Positions 33,601-48,600 of a stretch of 64,000 bases of DNA are shown piece by piece. How positions within the stretch are numbered: the stretch's first letter is position 1; every line of letters starts with the position of its first letter. The translations under genes were made by a program, and so were the position numbers. The stretch lies in assembly GCA_030248135.1 (NCBI GenBank), contig JASANC010002713.1, forward strand, positions 20,047 through 84,046. The letters are read 5' to 3'. The notes beneath the pieces were generated by a model. It saw only the letters and a program-made list of their open reading frames with translations, was not told where the DNA came from and ran no database searches. The DNA comes from Theristus sp. LFF4_11 (Eukaryota > Nematoda > Chromadorea > Monhysterida > Xyalidae).

Positions 33601-36600
33601 GATCGTGGAATACGGAACGCAAAAGAAGAAAGCACGGGATCGGAGTTGCAAGGAAACCCGGGCCAACTTTGATTTCAACCAAGCCCGATAAATTCGATTT
33701 TCTTACTGTAATTCGCATTGTTTCACATGCTCTTTATTCTGCGAAAAAAGTTACAGGTCAGGTTTAAACAAGCCCACTTTAGTGGTAAACCTACAGCGGT
33801 GGCGGTGTCTGTCAGCAAAGATTTCTTAATTTCTTGCTACAGCTTTCATTCATTGTCGCAGTCAATTTTTTGGTTAAATTAAACATGTAGATGGTTCAAT
33901 TCGTTTTAAAATCGATTTTGAGTTGTATCACTATTTTCGTGTGTGTTTTTGGCTTAAAAAGTCAATTCACTCTTCAAAATATTCCAAAAGAGACTCAAGT
34001 TTTTTCAAAGTAAACCAGGAAATTATCATTCTTCTTGTTTTAAAATCTTTCAACGTTTAGTTCACTTTCAGTTGTGCTCGTTTATTCTGCAGTTTACTTT
34101 GAAGTTTATTTTGATTTCAATTCTAGCACCTTGATGTTTAAAAAACATTCTGAGACGTATGCATTATACGCACTTGCGATTATCACCGTTTTATGCTTCG
34201 TGTATTTACAGTTTTTATGGTAACTAATCACTAATGTGATTACAACAAATTTCAAAAACCACTGGGACTGGCTCATGTGCGGTGGTTGAAATTTTGGTGC
34301 ATTTACTACATGTTACAGAGTAAATTTTATTTCAGGCGTTTTTTTCTCACACGTGCACATGCGATTAAAAATTATTATTAAATTTTTGTAACTTGATTGG
34401 TGTTTGAGATCTGCATGACGTTTGCGGGCAGGTCGTCGTTTCAAAAAATCGTATTTTTTCCACAAAATAAATTGAATAAATAATGCGACAAAATCGTGCA
34501 TACACTTGTGCACGCGTGTTTGTGTTTGTTGTGTAGCGCTCGCAAATATGCATACAAGTACACATGTGCACATAACAAACCTAATATCGCAAGTTGACTG
34601 ACTCTGACTCTAACGAGTACTAAAACCAATTCAACTCTTTTCGCAAAAAACTACCGTCCGTCCAAGTGTTAGGAGAGTTTCGAAATTGAATTTTGTGCAA
34701 TTTTTGAAACTGTATTTTCCATGAAAGGACATACATCAAAATGTTAGTGGTGGAGATGGTAATTTTCTTGTTGCAATTTTTTCGGATGCCGACATTTTTT
34801 GAGAGACATATCCTCACTTGCGCATACTTTTATCTGTTGCAATATATCCGCGATAACTTGCATGTTTCACATGCTTTTTTGTTCACAAAATCTTGTGTTG
34901 ATAAAAAACCTCCACTGTAGACTGCAGAACGCATGTTTGCACAAACGTTTTTCGACAAAAAATTGACACATTTCCAAATTTCAACTTGTCAAGTTTATTC
35001 TGAAAATTGACTTATTATTCTCATATTATATTTTATTATTAATATATATTTTTCAATGTTATGGTGAAAATTCTTTGATGAAAGGAACGCCCGAGCCGTG
35101 CCCGCCTCTGTGGCAGCAAACCGGCATGCGTCCTTTTTACCTTTTGCTCGGTTTCCGCGTGTCAATGTGGCAGTGTCAACTTGGGGTGATTAGATTTTTG
35201 ATATTTTTGCCATATCTTCATCTGTTTTATTGTATTTTCACTCAAACAACCAACACAGGTGTCCTCGTATTTAAAAAATGAAAAAAATTCGGCAGTGATT
35301 GAAATTTATGCACTACGTTTTGAGAGTGTCGCAGCGACACACAGGTTTTGTCCGTAGTAGGTTTACCCTTGGCATCGCCGTGTGTTTGTGTGCAATAAAC
35401 ATGTAATTGTTAGAATGCGTGTTTCACATTGTTGTTTGCTTAAAATTATGTTTTTTACGACTGTAGGAGTACATTTATTTGAAATTGGATGTTTTATACC
35501 TGTTTGCGTTCTATTTTCGTTGCGGTGTGTGTGTATTTCAGATTTTTATAATATTTAAAACATGCACGCAGTCGCAAAAACTAAAACAAAATTTTCAAAA
35601 TGATATATGACATTGAATTGGTGAAATATGTGAATTTTTGTTTATTGTAACCATATGCCCCGAAATGCGATCTCAATATGTCATACCTGTCTCGCGGTTA
35701 AATAATGTAAACGTTACGCTGCTCTGCGCACAGAAAATTGCAAAAATCTGCTCTCAAAAAACGTACTAAAAGTTGTTCCATCATACTTTCAAAACCACAT
35801 ACCCATTTGGTAGTTGAAAACGGCGCATGCAGTGATTTTTCTCGGAGGATAGATGGGAAAGCAAGATTTTTATGATTTATATGTGTTGTTATATATGTTT
35901 TCTTTCAAAAAGTCTACAAAATTTTAACGCCATAAATTTTGACTTTGAGAGCCCACATAAAAAATGGAAAAAGACGAGAGCCAGCGCTTGAGTATATTCG
36001 ACTTTTGACATGCGATGCTGTGCATGTGCGTACTTGTGATCGGAACGTGTATAAACCCTGTATGTGTGTACGTGTGCGGTTAAAGGGTCAGAGGGTACAC
36101 GCACACGGACATATTTGAAATTTTATTCAATGTTCAAATTCAATAATGCAGCCGAATGAGTGAGTGCGCGTGTTAAAGTGGCGCCCCGATTTTCCCTTTT
36201 CATTTTCATGTTTTTATCTATGAATAGTGTGTGATGTGTCTGGTAAGGTATTTTTTTAAAAATCACCATTTTGCAACATAATTGACTGCCTTGCCTTCAC
36301 GGTCCCCCAGGACCGAATGACATGCACACAACATGAATGCTAGTCATATTTTAAAAACATGCAAGTATAGACTGTTTCTTCTGCAACCAGTGTCGTTTTT
36401 TATACAAAAATGTGTGCGTTTTCTGTGTACATTTGCAGTTTGTGAAGCAAACCACGAAGACAAAAATTTTTGCCAAATAGCTCGGCTCGGTCTCTTTTCT
36501 GGTGTGCCCTTGCAATTTTCAATTTTGATTAATTGCTAAACTTGTTTCCGCGTTTGGTTTGCTTTTTCTGCTTTTTGGAAATAGATTTGGTGTTCAGCCA

Positions 36601-39600
36601 CTGTTTTTAAATGTGTTTGTTTCAACCGAAAACCAGTTTCAAAATTTTCTTTTTAAAATTGATTGTTCCTGAGGATTTTCGATGTTTTATTTGTTTTAAG
36701 GAGTGGTTTTGCTTCAATGCAATGGTTTTGCGTCTCGTTTGCTTGTTTATTTTAGGTCGCCGGGTCAATCTGTGTTCTTTGATTTCTTATAACGGTTTTA
36801 AACTGTTATGAAAAGCGTGTCTCTTTAACTGTTGTTCACTTTTCCGTCACAATCAGTCGGTGAGAAATAGGTACCGTTTTTGCCGTTCAACAAATGCATT
36901 GATGCTGTGTTTTTTTGCCGCGTGTGGTATCAGTTACAGACTGGCCGTTTTCAAAATCGAAAAATCTGAACTGGCGTTTTGTATGATCAACAAAAAATTT
37001 TCGACCCACCAAGTGCGTGCTTTTATTGCATTTTCATAGCAGTGCTTGTTGTGTCAGTCAGTTTTTTGTTTACTTTTTCGCAGTTCGCACATATTCAAGT
37101 TCAACGTCGAACTTAGTTTTTAGACTTGTTTGTTTGGTTAGTTAACAATAACAAATACGTGGAAATCCAAAAGTTCTAGTTGTCTAAAAAACGGCGATGA
37201 AAAAACTTTTAAACGCACAATGATAAGTGTGCTGGCTGAGTGGTTTCGCTCATAATGTCTCATTTATTTATTTTTTTATAAAATCGTTTTTTATTATTGT
37301 ACGTTTTATCAAAAAGTGTTATCAATTTTCGGAGAAAAACTTGTTAATAATAATAATAACATAAACTCAACAACCTTTCTTTTGAAAAAGCACAATAAAA
37401 TATAAAACACAATCAATTTTTTTCTTGATGTGCAAAAAGGGCAATTTTCATACAAGTTTTCGTGGTCGAAAAAATTATCTACTCAGTTTTTTTGACACTT
37501 GACTAGTGTTTTATAGGTAAGGCAGAGAGGCGAGGCAAGGCAGTTTCTATCTCACCATTTTTTATCGAATTTTTGTTCCATTTTTCACCTGGTACTACAT
37601 AGTTAGTGCAAGTTCTTGTTATTAAAACATGATAAATCTATCGAAAATAGAGTAAACACACTTGTATGCAGTGTTTTTCTGATAGTTTTGATTTTTATGG
37701 CAAATTTTTTATGATGAAAAAATAAATAAATCTTTTTCGTGTGCTGCTGGCAGAACACGCACAATATTAGTGTGTTTTTGTGTTAGCTGTTCATTTCGCT
37801 TTTCAATATGTAATATTTGATTATTTATTATTGCTACTATTATATTTGCATATTTTCGTCTGAAAAACTCGTTTGTCGTCTCTCTCACGTGAACAATAAC
37901 GCGTTCTGTTTTCAATTTTTTTAAAACTAGCCTGTGTTCTTTTATTTTATACTTTCTAGTCTCATAATAAATTCTAATTTTCTGTTGTTTGCTTGTTTCT
38001 GCAGCTTGTCACATGTGTTACTGGATAACAAAATTTTCTGGGAAATTTTAGACGATTTTGTATGCATTATTATTATTTTTATTTTTACCCTTAAGGAAGG
38101 ATAATTTTCTTGGCAAAAATAGCGTGCACACACTTTTTTCTCATCTAGAACCAAGAAAAACACACTTTTCTAGAGTCCAATACACTTTTTTACATTTGAT
38201 AGATTTTCAGTTTTATCTGTTCTCGGCCGGGCGTTTTTAACAGTGTTTTGACAAAAAAGCTCCTTAAGGCCAACAGCCACCAAAATGTGATTAAAGATCG
38301 GTTTTTCATATTGCGCCGCCTGCACGTACATACATTGTACTTCGTTCTCTGGCTGCTTTCATTCTTGAACCGTTTGTCCATGGCACACGTTTTTCTTGAA
38401 AGATATGGACGCAAGTTGTTTTCAGTCAGTTTTTCGCATATTTCGCACGAAAAATATCGCTTGTTTCGCGTGGTGTTTGTTTCAATTTTTTGTGCGTTCT
38501 CTCTTTTCTTGTTGTCGAACTCGTGTGTTATTTTTTGTTTGGTTAACTTATTCTAAATTGTAAAAATTTGAGCGCGGTCGTGTGGTTTTACACGCATTTC
38601 ATGCATTATTTGTTTTTGGTTTGCTTTTTTTCAAACGTTGTTTCACAATTTTCTGTTCCACTTTTGGCTAGATGACCACGATTTTTTTAAAAATTTTAGG
38701 TAGGATTTTATTTACCCAAAGATTTAGCATTCAGAGTATTTGTTAAAAACTTCAAACCAATAAGCTTGCTCACATACGTGCATTCGGTAAAATCAGCAAA
38801 CTTGCTTAAGTCGCAGGCAGGGCAGGGTTTGTTGCGCGTAAAAAACGCTTGCACATGCAAAATCCCACTCAGCGTTTTTATTTATTTTTCTTTTCTTCTT
38901 TCTCTGTCGAAAAGATATCACGGTTTCTGCTGGGAAAACTCTTGCGCGGCTAAAACGAAGCGGTTTGGGTTTCGATTGAAATTTTTTAACAAGGTCTATT
39001 CAAAGTCAAATTTTTTCAAGAGTCTGACCGATCGGCGTGTACATGCTTCAATGCTTTCTATCTACAGTGCATGGTGGTCTGTGCTGTGTTCATTGAATTC
39101 TATTATTTTTTCGGGTCTTTTGAAATTGTAATTTTGCTTTTTGTTCTTTATTCGTTTTTTTGCGCAACAAATCCCAGGAACCCAAACAGTTGGGGTTTCG
39201 AGAGTTTCACTTTTCTTTTAAACACTTTCCATGCAAATAAAGTGAAATCAGTTGTTGCATTGTGCGTCAATGTTTTATGAACTTCCTGTATCGTACTTTG
39301 TACAACGTTTTTTTGTCATCAGCGCAGCGCATCAATCTCGTTTCTCGCCAACGTCTCGTTAATACTAGTAATGGTGCCATTTGAACCAAAACTGTTTTGC
39401 CTATTGTAAATCGCAGTTGTTTTTGTTCCTTTGAAAATGCGCACCAAAAAACGCCAAAATCGATTTTTGCTCGTGCGTCTTGTTTTGAAAATTTGTAATG
39501 AATGATGAAAAACGGTGTTTTTTTACAAAAAAAAGTTGAAAGTAGCGAGTGGCGTTTGTTGAATTGCAGCACAAGCGATGCGCACGCCCAGAGCCACCCA

Positions 39601-42600
39601 TCGCCGACCGAGTCCGACCCGAACTCGAAGTACTCAACGAACGGCTCAACGTCGTCAGGCATCCGTGACACCCATTCCGAGTCATCGCAGGTCTCGCCGG
39701 CCAGTGAGCCGCACCACGGAAGCAGCCATGCAGGCACGCCCGGTACGTTGCTCTTGCGATGAACGCTTCTTTGGAGATGAGTCGCTGCGACAGAATCGAA
39801 ATTCGAAAGCAAGTAAAACGCATGATCCGCAAAACCACATTTGGTTTGATCAATACGCTAGAAGTGGGTGAACCGTAGACATTTGGGGTGAGTGAACAAA
39901 TTTGGAAGTTTATATGAGAAATACCGTTCAGTATTCTAAAATAAACACCTGTTCTTTAATCACCTCGCTAATCAAAGAGTCCATAGTTCTTCCATAGCTA
40001 CGCTTTGGACTAAAGAACGAATGCGGTTGCAGTTTGGTTAACAAATGTTCAGTTTACATCATAACTGGACAACAAAATATCCAACGAAAATAATGAAAAA
40101 ACTGTTTGTCTGTTTCGATTACGGTAACTACGTTTATCTGCGATGCTTGGAGCAATTCAGTTTGTCAATGATCTGTCAGTTTTCAAGTGACGATGTCACC
40201 GTGCATACATTCCATTGGAACACGTTGCAGTTGTTTGCATGATTGTAGTTTTTATGTTTAGTGGAGTACTTTTTTGTGCGATAAAACCTAAGTGATAACT
40301 GAAACAATTAATAATCGACTAATTACCAAATATTCAGGCGCGCCCATTCGTCAATACATCGTGGCTTTTAGGAACATTACAAACTAATAGGCATAAAATT
40401 GTGCTCGCAACAGACAAATTTCGATCCGCATTAGAGCTGCGAACTTGTTGAACAGCAGCACTTGGTAATCGTTGGAGTTTTTGAAGTGCCCAAGTGAATA
40501 AAAGTTTAATAAGCCCGATTCGAGTCAAAGTCAGCGTTCGATTTGGTTGACTGATTTTGGCGTCCTCTCCCGTACCTTAGGAGAGCGTTGGTAACGGCGT
40601 AAAAACGCGCTAATCGCTTGCGCGCTTTTTGGTCTGTTGTTATTATTTTCGAGTTCGAGTGTAAGTTCGTTTGTCAGTTCGACATGATATATGACGCAAT
40701 TTTTTGGTTCAGTCGTATAATATTGTGTTTTAAGCAAGCATACATACTCTGTGTGTGTACAGTATATTAAAATAAATGTTCACGATTAGTTTTGTTGTTG
40801 GTGATGAGATTCGATTAATTGTTACCGGCAGATTACTTTATGGATGTTTGTGGGATTTATATTCCAACTGGAGAACGTTTTGTCTGCTACATCGTCAAAA
40901 ATGACTGTTTAGCTTTTCAATGTGTTCGTGTAGATAGCGAAGCAGATTCAGAGAACCCCGGAGCGCCAAATGGTATTTCGATACATTTCGATCGGCAGAA
41001 TGATGGGTTGGATTTTATGTTTTGCACTCGGTTTGTCGATCTGCTTTGCAAAATTGATGTCGTTGGTTGATCTTTTCGAGCGCGTTAGCCATAAGCACAC
41101 AATTGGGTGAGTTTTGTGGCATCGTGTGCTTAAATGCTCATCATGTTATGTTCCAGTGTACTGCCTTATACAATATAGTAATGTTAAAAATTAGTACTTT
41201 AGTTATAGTTGCGATGAATAATTTAATTGCTGCATGCGCGATTTGTGCAAGCCGACGCATACAGGCTTCACATGAGCGAAGCTTGTTCATTTCACCAGCA
41301 GCCGACTAGAATTCAATACATGCATGTTGGATATTTGAAATATGAATTGAATGTTGCGTAAATTTTGTAACCGGCCATACCTGCACGGTTAATTGAGTGA
41401 AAATACTCCCATTTGATGGTTCTGGTTAATCCCATCGCACTGCTTCGCTTAATATTGCGCAGTACGCGCATTTAATTTATTATAAATTAGCATTTTCGGT
41501 ATTCGGACTATGCGTACGGTGTAGGACGCCGAATATTATAGCAATTCGTTACGTATTTCCAAAATTAAACGGCACTATTTTTTAATGTCACATCCAAAAT
41601 TCTGTTATACGGTCTGTCCGTCACCCCTCGGCTTCAACATCGTTTTCTTACATTAAAAAACGTAAAACGAATTGGATTTTTTGATGCGCCACTTGTGAAA
41701 GTTTTCAGCAATTCTGGACCGGTTTTCGATTTTAGGTAAATGACAATCTTTGTTTTATTTCAACGTGTTTTTTGCAATAAAATTTGTCTGTCCCAGTACA
41801 GTCACAATTTTTTTTTTAAACTTTTCCACGAACTAAGTACGGCATGCTCAGAATGGTGAAGGGTGCGTTCTGTGAAGCGTTGATCGAATGATGAATTTTA
41901 TGGAATTTTTTGAAAAAATTTGCGAAATAATATTTCTGGTTTTTGTGTGAAAAGCGTTCGTGTGTCGTGTGTTATTGCTGTTTTTGCTCGGCGACTCGCA
42001 GCACGTTCTAGACAAAGTTTTATGACAGACTGAAGTTTCTGTCGTTCGAAAGCTTTTGCTGCTCAGTTTTTAATTTGAGTGGTTTTGTAATCATTCGCAG
42101 AAATTTCTGAAGTTGCTTCGAGTGGTTAGCTAATAAACCTGCAATTTTGTTTTGTTTTTGTTTCAACAACAGATTGTTTTTACTCTCGGCTGTTTCCACC
42201 CGGCCGGTTCTAGTTGATTTGCTATTGTTAATTGATTTGTCCACACAATGTCTCCATACTCAGCATACACGATTGGTGTTACATTGTGATTAAATGTGTT
42301 TCTAACTGGTTGATGTTGCAACATAACATTCCGCAACAAAAGTTATGTGAGGTCCAGCAACGGATTACGGTACCTACTGATACCTGTGTAACGTGTTTGA
42401 TGTGTGTGTGTGAATGTACGCAGGCATTACTATCTTTTTGCGTTAAAACACACGCACGTTACATTTAGAACTCAAAATTTTGTGTACTCATGGGTTATGG
42501 TTGCTAACAACAGAGTAAATATGTCAACAGGTTATGGTATGTATGACATGGTGGAATACACAACTAGACGTTCACTCACTTTTTGTTTGCTACGGTTTGA

Positions 42601-45600
42601 TATGTCAACAATTAAAACTGAGACCGATAGTTATTGGGTATTAGTTGATTCACTAATTGGCATTTTTAGAATCAATCTTGAGGCGGAAATCCAGAACTAA
42701 AAAGTTTTGCCTTATACACGTAGTTATGTGCATACATTCCTCAGTTACACTTAAGGTATCGAAACTTAGTAATGGAGTTTGCTAAAAAAGTAAAAAGTGT
42801 CATTGCATAAAAAGTTACGTGAGTTCCTGGCAAATATAACTTCTGTGCCTAGCACAATGGATCTCAAATCAGCACATTTCAACCCCAGATCACATGCAGA
42901 AAATGGAAATTGGGTATTTTTAGCTTAGTTCGTATGAGCAAATAAAGTTTAATTAAGACTCCATAGGTTTCATTAACAACGCATATCATGTTATCATGTT
43001 GTTTTCTTGGCTATTTTTGGCTTATTTAAAATAATTTTATACACATTACTGTAATGCGTGCAGCAATATACATTTGCACAGTGAATTAATAGAAGTAGGA
43101 AACCATTGCCGTTTCTAATATAGTACATGGCATTTGATACAGTCACGAAACCACATGATCTGACTAAAGTTTCAATCCTATTAATGAACAGGAGCCCGTA
43201 AAAGTCGATAAGCAATCTCGATGGTTGGTTGTTGCTTTGGTTGTTTTCTGTTACAACGCCGGACGTGCATACGTGTCTAGATGGCGATCATAGTTCTAAA
43301 CAACGCGTGATTTTCGTCCAGCCAAACGTTTTATAATTACCAATCATTGAAAACAAATTAAAAGTTGAACAGCTGCTAGCACGACAACTTGTGCAGAGCT
43401 AAATAGCGCCTGTCCGTGTATTTTGCAGTACCGCCGAGCTATAAATTGCTTTGAATTGACTGTGTGTGCCCAATTGCAGACGCGACCGAAGACGGTGACT
43501 TTGCGCAGGATTTGAGTGTGCACCCGTCGTTGAAACGTTACGTCGATCAAAGCGAGCACGAGCACACCGACACAGACGCGCTCAACAGCACCGTGCTTGC
43601 TGCCTCCGAGGTTGGTTGCTGTTGCTGTTGCAGTGGTTTGCAGTACGACATTCCGAGAGTCCCATTCTCACTGACGAACTGATAAATATTGCTTTCGAAT
43701 ACAGTTGCTGAGATTGGTGTTTCACTCAACAGCTCTGTTTTCACTCGCCATTTATGTTTTCTGTAGCAAATGATTATGCAAGTTTAGCTGTCTGTAGCGC
43801 TATCGTTGCGTTGTCTGGGCGCCCACAGTTTTGGTTCCAGTTCCTCATAGATTTTGTCAAGATTTCACTGAAATTATAGTCATGCGAAAACAGCTCATAA
43901 ATCCGATTTGCATACTTTTTACGGTGTTGTTTTTGCGCAAGTCAAGCAAGTGCGCGCCAGCCACCCGCAGTGTGGCACATTATAATGGAATTTTGGCGTG
44001 TGATTTCATTCACTTCGAATTCACAGTAATAGCATTTCCGGTTTATAGAAATTGAATTTGCATTTTTTGGACTCTTTCATTCTTTTCAGCCCGTTTTGTG
44101 CAATTTTGACCCTCGTCTTTATTTTATATTTATTTCTTTATTTTCATTTCATTATTATATGCTGCTTGCAGGCTCGTGTGCCTTTTTGTTCAACCAAATT
44201 TTCAGCCGTGCCAGAAGCAGACTCGAATTATTTGCGCATGCGCTTCGGCTCCAGTGATCAATCCATGTGTGTCTGTGCAGCTGAGAGCGCATATAACAAC
44301 TTTGTTTTTGCTTCAAATTTCCGTTTATCTTTTTTTTTATTTATTAATGGCGCGCTCTTTCGACATGAGCTGTCACTGTATAGAATGGTTTTCACCGTCC
44401 ATAGTGTTAGTTATGGCAAGCTGCTCAATCTACAATCGATTAAGTATTGCTTATTCCTTGCAATGGTATGTTTTGGCAATTTGGTTTTTGTTTCTTTTTA
44501 ACTTCGTAGTCAGATTGATTTGTAGCCGGCAAATTTAAGTCCACAAAGGTAGCATACTTCTAATTCATTAGAGAGACGCTCACTGTCTAAATTTCAAAAA
44601 GCGGGGAAGCTAAAAACAAAAAAATCTGTAAACGGGTTTTTAACAAAGCATGTTTTTCTTTGCTTTTCGTTGCTTCAATATCGGTGGCGTTGAATGTGGG
44701 TAATTTTTTAGCAAAATTTTAGCCAAATAGTTTGACTACTGACTTTCAATCAGCTTTGACGTTCGCTGTTTTAGTTGTTTCGTTGAAGGCTGCTCTTCAA
44801 CTAAGCAAAGAACCGTGTGGTAGTCGATCGATCTCAATTCTTTCACCGGATCCTTTGATTTTCAGAAACGACTTTGTTCGCAGTGAGCTACAGTTTTCTG
44901 TCAGTGTATGATTTGACTAATAACGGAAACACTATTTCGACAAAACTTTTATGATATTATGAGAACTTTAGGTTTTCAGCGGATTTAACGTATCGAGTTC
45001 CCTTTTTTGTATTCAGTTGAACGGACAAGAGAGAGTCGTTAAAGAAAAGTTTCCGATTTCCTCCGATTAGGTTCACCTCATGAAGCGTTGCTTGTTTCAG
45101 TTTTCTTGGGAATGAAACTTTTTTATAGCTCCATGAAAGCTTGCGGGTAATTTCGTGTTTTTCGTCGAGATGATAGTTTGATTCCGGTGGGCGTTGCGTC
45201 ACTTCTGACCTTATTTTTTTGTTAGTGCACTAAAATGTGGTTTACCTGTAATAATTGTTTTCAATTGTGTTGGATATGTACGTGTGCTCATTCGCAGCTG
45301 CCATCTATGTGTTTGGAAGTCTTAGTTCATAACAATACAACAAAAGCAAGATGGTAAGTAACACTTTTGCTATTTTTGTGGTTCGCTTTTCGGAGGGGGT
45401 CACTTGTTTGGTATTTGCTTCCAGAATTTTCTGACTCACGCAGACGGGCGATTAGTATTTTTTCATTTTTCAATCCAATTAAGAAAACCCATAGGGTGCA
45501 ATTAGAAAGCTTCAGCTGTGCAGTACCTTGTATACTTGCTCTTTGCTATGTGCATATTGTCAATAACATAAATTTGAAAAACGAGCTGTCTAGAATCTCT

Positions 45601-48600
45601 CACGTGAGTTGTGTGCAAAAGCTGTGTGGTTCCATGAATTTATATTTACTAAATGAATTTTTTCTAACATGCCAAGTGTTGCATCGACACATGCAGGGTC
45701 CGTTTAATCTATTTCTTCTTAGTTATGGATGAATGAGTGTTGAAAGATGTGCTAGAAATATGGTCGATGTTAAAAATAAAAACAGCTCGCCGTACAGGCA
45801 GTGAGAGCGCTCTCTCATTTACGTCATTCATTAAACAAGCAAAATTGTAGGCTCACGAAGAACGACCGAGAGCACAGTTTGCTATAGCTTTTCAAAGTTG
45901 TGCACGCATATGCTCACGAGTGTTGCATTGGATCGGTTTATGAAAATGAAAGATCGTTATATGAGATGTAAACGTCGGTTTGACTCGACGTCGACTGAGC
46001 CGTTACACATATAAAATTACTTTTTTTTTCTTTGCACTAAGCTTTGCGGTGTATTTCGTGGTTGTGTATTTGTCGTTAATAATGTCTTCTAGCAAACTTA
46101 TGAACAGTTGAGTTTGAAGCAAATTATGTTCAGTCATGTACAGTGTCTTTTTAAAAAAAAGACGATGAAAGTTTTTGTTCAACCGCTCTTTATTTTTGAT
46201 TAAAAACCATGCACCTAGGGCTAGCTTTTCAATATTACTTTTCTGTCTGTCATCTTGAAAATTAATATTGTATATTTTTAGGTTTTTTTTCGTTTTTCTA
46301 TTTTGTCACGTCGACGCTTACTTTAGTATTAAAATTCTGTTGACACGTGTCAAGAAAATACGCGTGTCGCGTGTGCCGCCAGTTCCATCTGCCTTGTGTG
46401 TTTTCTTTCGCAGTTTCAATAAAAACGTGGGTGTTTTGAACAGGAGGTGCGTTGTTTAAGATCACAAAAATGCTCGCTGAGCCTGCTATGAACCTAAACT
46501 TCGTTCGTTTCACCTTTGTGTTATTCGAGAAATCACAGTCAGGCTCCGTTCCGTTGAATCACAAACATGGCAAAATGAATGAATGGATGTTTATAAGAAA
46601 TGAGCAGAGCTCCATGGCGCACAAAACTAAAACATGGCCCTTGTTTTGTTTATTTGTGCGCCTTGTTATCAGCAGAACCCGCAGCAATCTTTAGCTCACT
46701 GTCTCAGGTTTTCGAAAGAAATTCAATTAAATTTGATGCAAAAAAATCTCGCTCTCTGTCTCTTTAGCGAACAGCCTGAGCAAGTGAATCAACTTACAGA
46801 CGGCCTTTCAATAATCTAAAAGTGCAACGTATTTTTATGTGCTGCTATTTCAGTGCTTCTCCAATCCGCACTCTTGCAATATGAGTTTCAGTTAGTTTCA
46901 CTTTGCACCGTCTCTATGCGTTCTATTTTTCATTGCTCGTCACTATTCGTTTTTTTATTACGAAATTGCATTTATTTCACAAACGCAAAACCATCGACTT
47001 TTCCGGTTTGACTCAGTGTCCCTCCCTCTTATGTTTACTTGGGTCGGCGAATCATTTGAGTTTCAAAAAAAAACAATTTCTTCTTTTTCCAGAACTTTGA
47101 ACGACAAAAATAAGCTCACAAAAAAACTTAAATTTCACACGTGTCACTGATCACTGTCTTGTGTGTAGTTCTAGTAAACAATTTGTTTATGGTTTCGTTC
47201 GATTTCTCTCTCTTGCTTGACGCGCGCACCATGCACTAAATGCTTTTTGTGGGCAGGGTTATCACAAAAAAACGTTTAGTTGAAAAACCGTTTTTTGTAT
47301 TTTGTTTTCAGTGGAATTAAGTTGGATAGTGGACAACAGCGTTTTACGCTGTTTTTCAACGCAATATCCGCTTAGATAAAAGTTTTTAACTACATGGAAA
47401 TATTGTGAAAAATGGTAAAACGGAGAATATTTTTTCCACTGAAATACATCCGTTTTTTGGTTGAGAAAACTAAAATGGGGGATATAATACTACAATATCC
47501 ATATTTAATTTAGTATTCAAAACGGTGGTTTTCTTTTGGACATGTGAAGTAAACAAGTATTAGCTGTATGACTAAATAAGCTAAGGCTCTTGGCGGCTGA
47601 AATTGAAAATGGTTGGTTTGTTTTTATTTTCTTTCATCACTTGTTTCTTTTTCCGCTCTTGAGATGTGCTTGTGAGCACAACATGTGTAATTTATGTACG
47701 GATGACGGGTGGGGATACAAAAAAAGTAATTTTTGTTAGTACATTTTTCAACTAAAAATAATTTCAATTATGTTGCGTTTTTGGAATGATTATGCAAAAA
47801 TATCCATTCTATTTTTGGGTTTGTCTGTGCGTGTATTCGACGCTAATACTACTTTTTTCTCTTTCTATTTTCACGAATTTTGTTATTTGGGTACGGTTCA
47901 TTTTCTTATTTTGGTTTTATTTAATTCGAAAAATGCACCTAGCCACCACTGCATTTCGTATTTCCGATTCCGAACAGTCCAAATGTGTTTTTGAGAAATA
48001 AATGGAAATGGTGGAAAAGGAAGGGGCGCCACGATACTTTTTTCAATCATCAAACACGAAGAAAAGAACCCAATTTTAGTATGCATACGTATATACGTGT
48101 ATGAACAATACTATACATACGTTGAATGCAATATATTTGAAAAGATTTTTTCATGGTATGTAAGACGTGTACGTATGTATATTTTCAATATGAGTTGACT
48201 AACAAACGCGGTGTGCAGACCCAAAAACACACACATTCTGTGAAGAGCTGGCAACCAAAGGAATATAGCATTTTTCCAACCGCAGTTCGCTTCTTCTTTT
48301 TTTACTCATCATTTCATTTCGTTTTCGTATTTTTCAAGAAGATGATGGGAACCATCCATTTCAGGCTGATATATTTCATGTTTCTGAGTATGTACTGTAC
48401 TGGAACATGACTCTTTCTCGTTATATCCATAGCGCTGCATGTGCATCATGGTGCAAAAAATTCAATTTTCAAAAATTCTTTTTACTCTCGGTTATTTTTT
48501 TGCATGGAACATGGGACGATGGGAGTTCCAGAGAGCCTGGCTCAGTTGTTGCTTTTTTTCAGTCCAAGTCCTCTCGGCTATTTTTGTCTGTCTGTCTCTC

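Noticed and set aside
33482..33718. 78-codon minus-strand frame
   Set aside because: It overlaps an old repeat shared with 780-880 and has no supporting signals.
44052..44501. 149-codon hydrophobic frame
   Set aside because: It is T-rich intron sequence translated as Phe/Leu/Ile, with no start context, splice support or composition shift.
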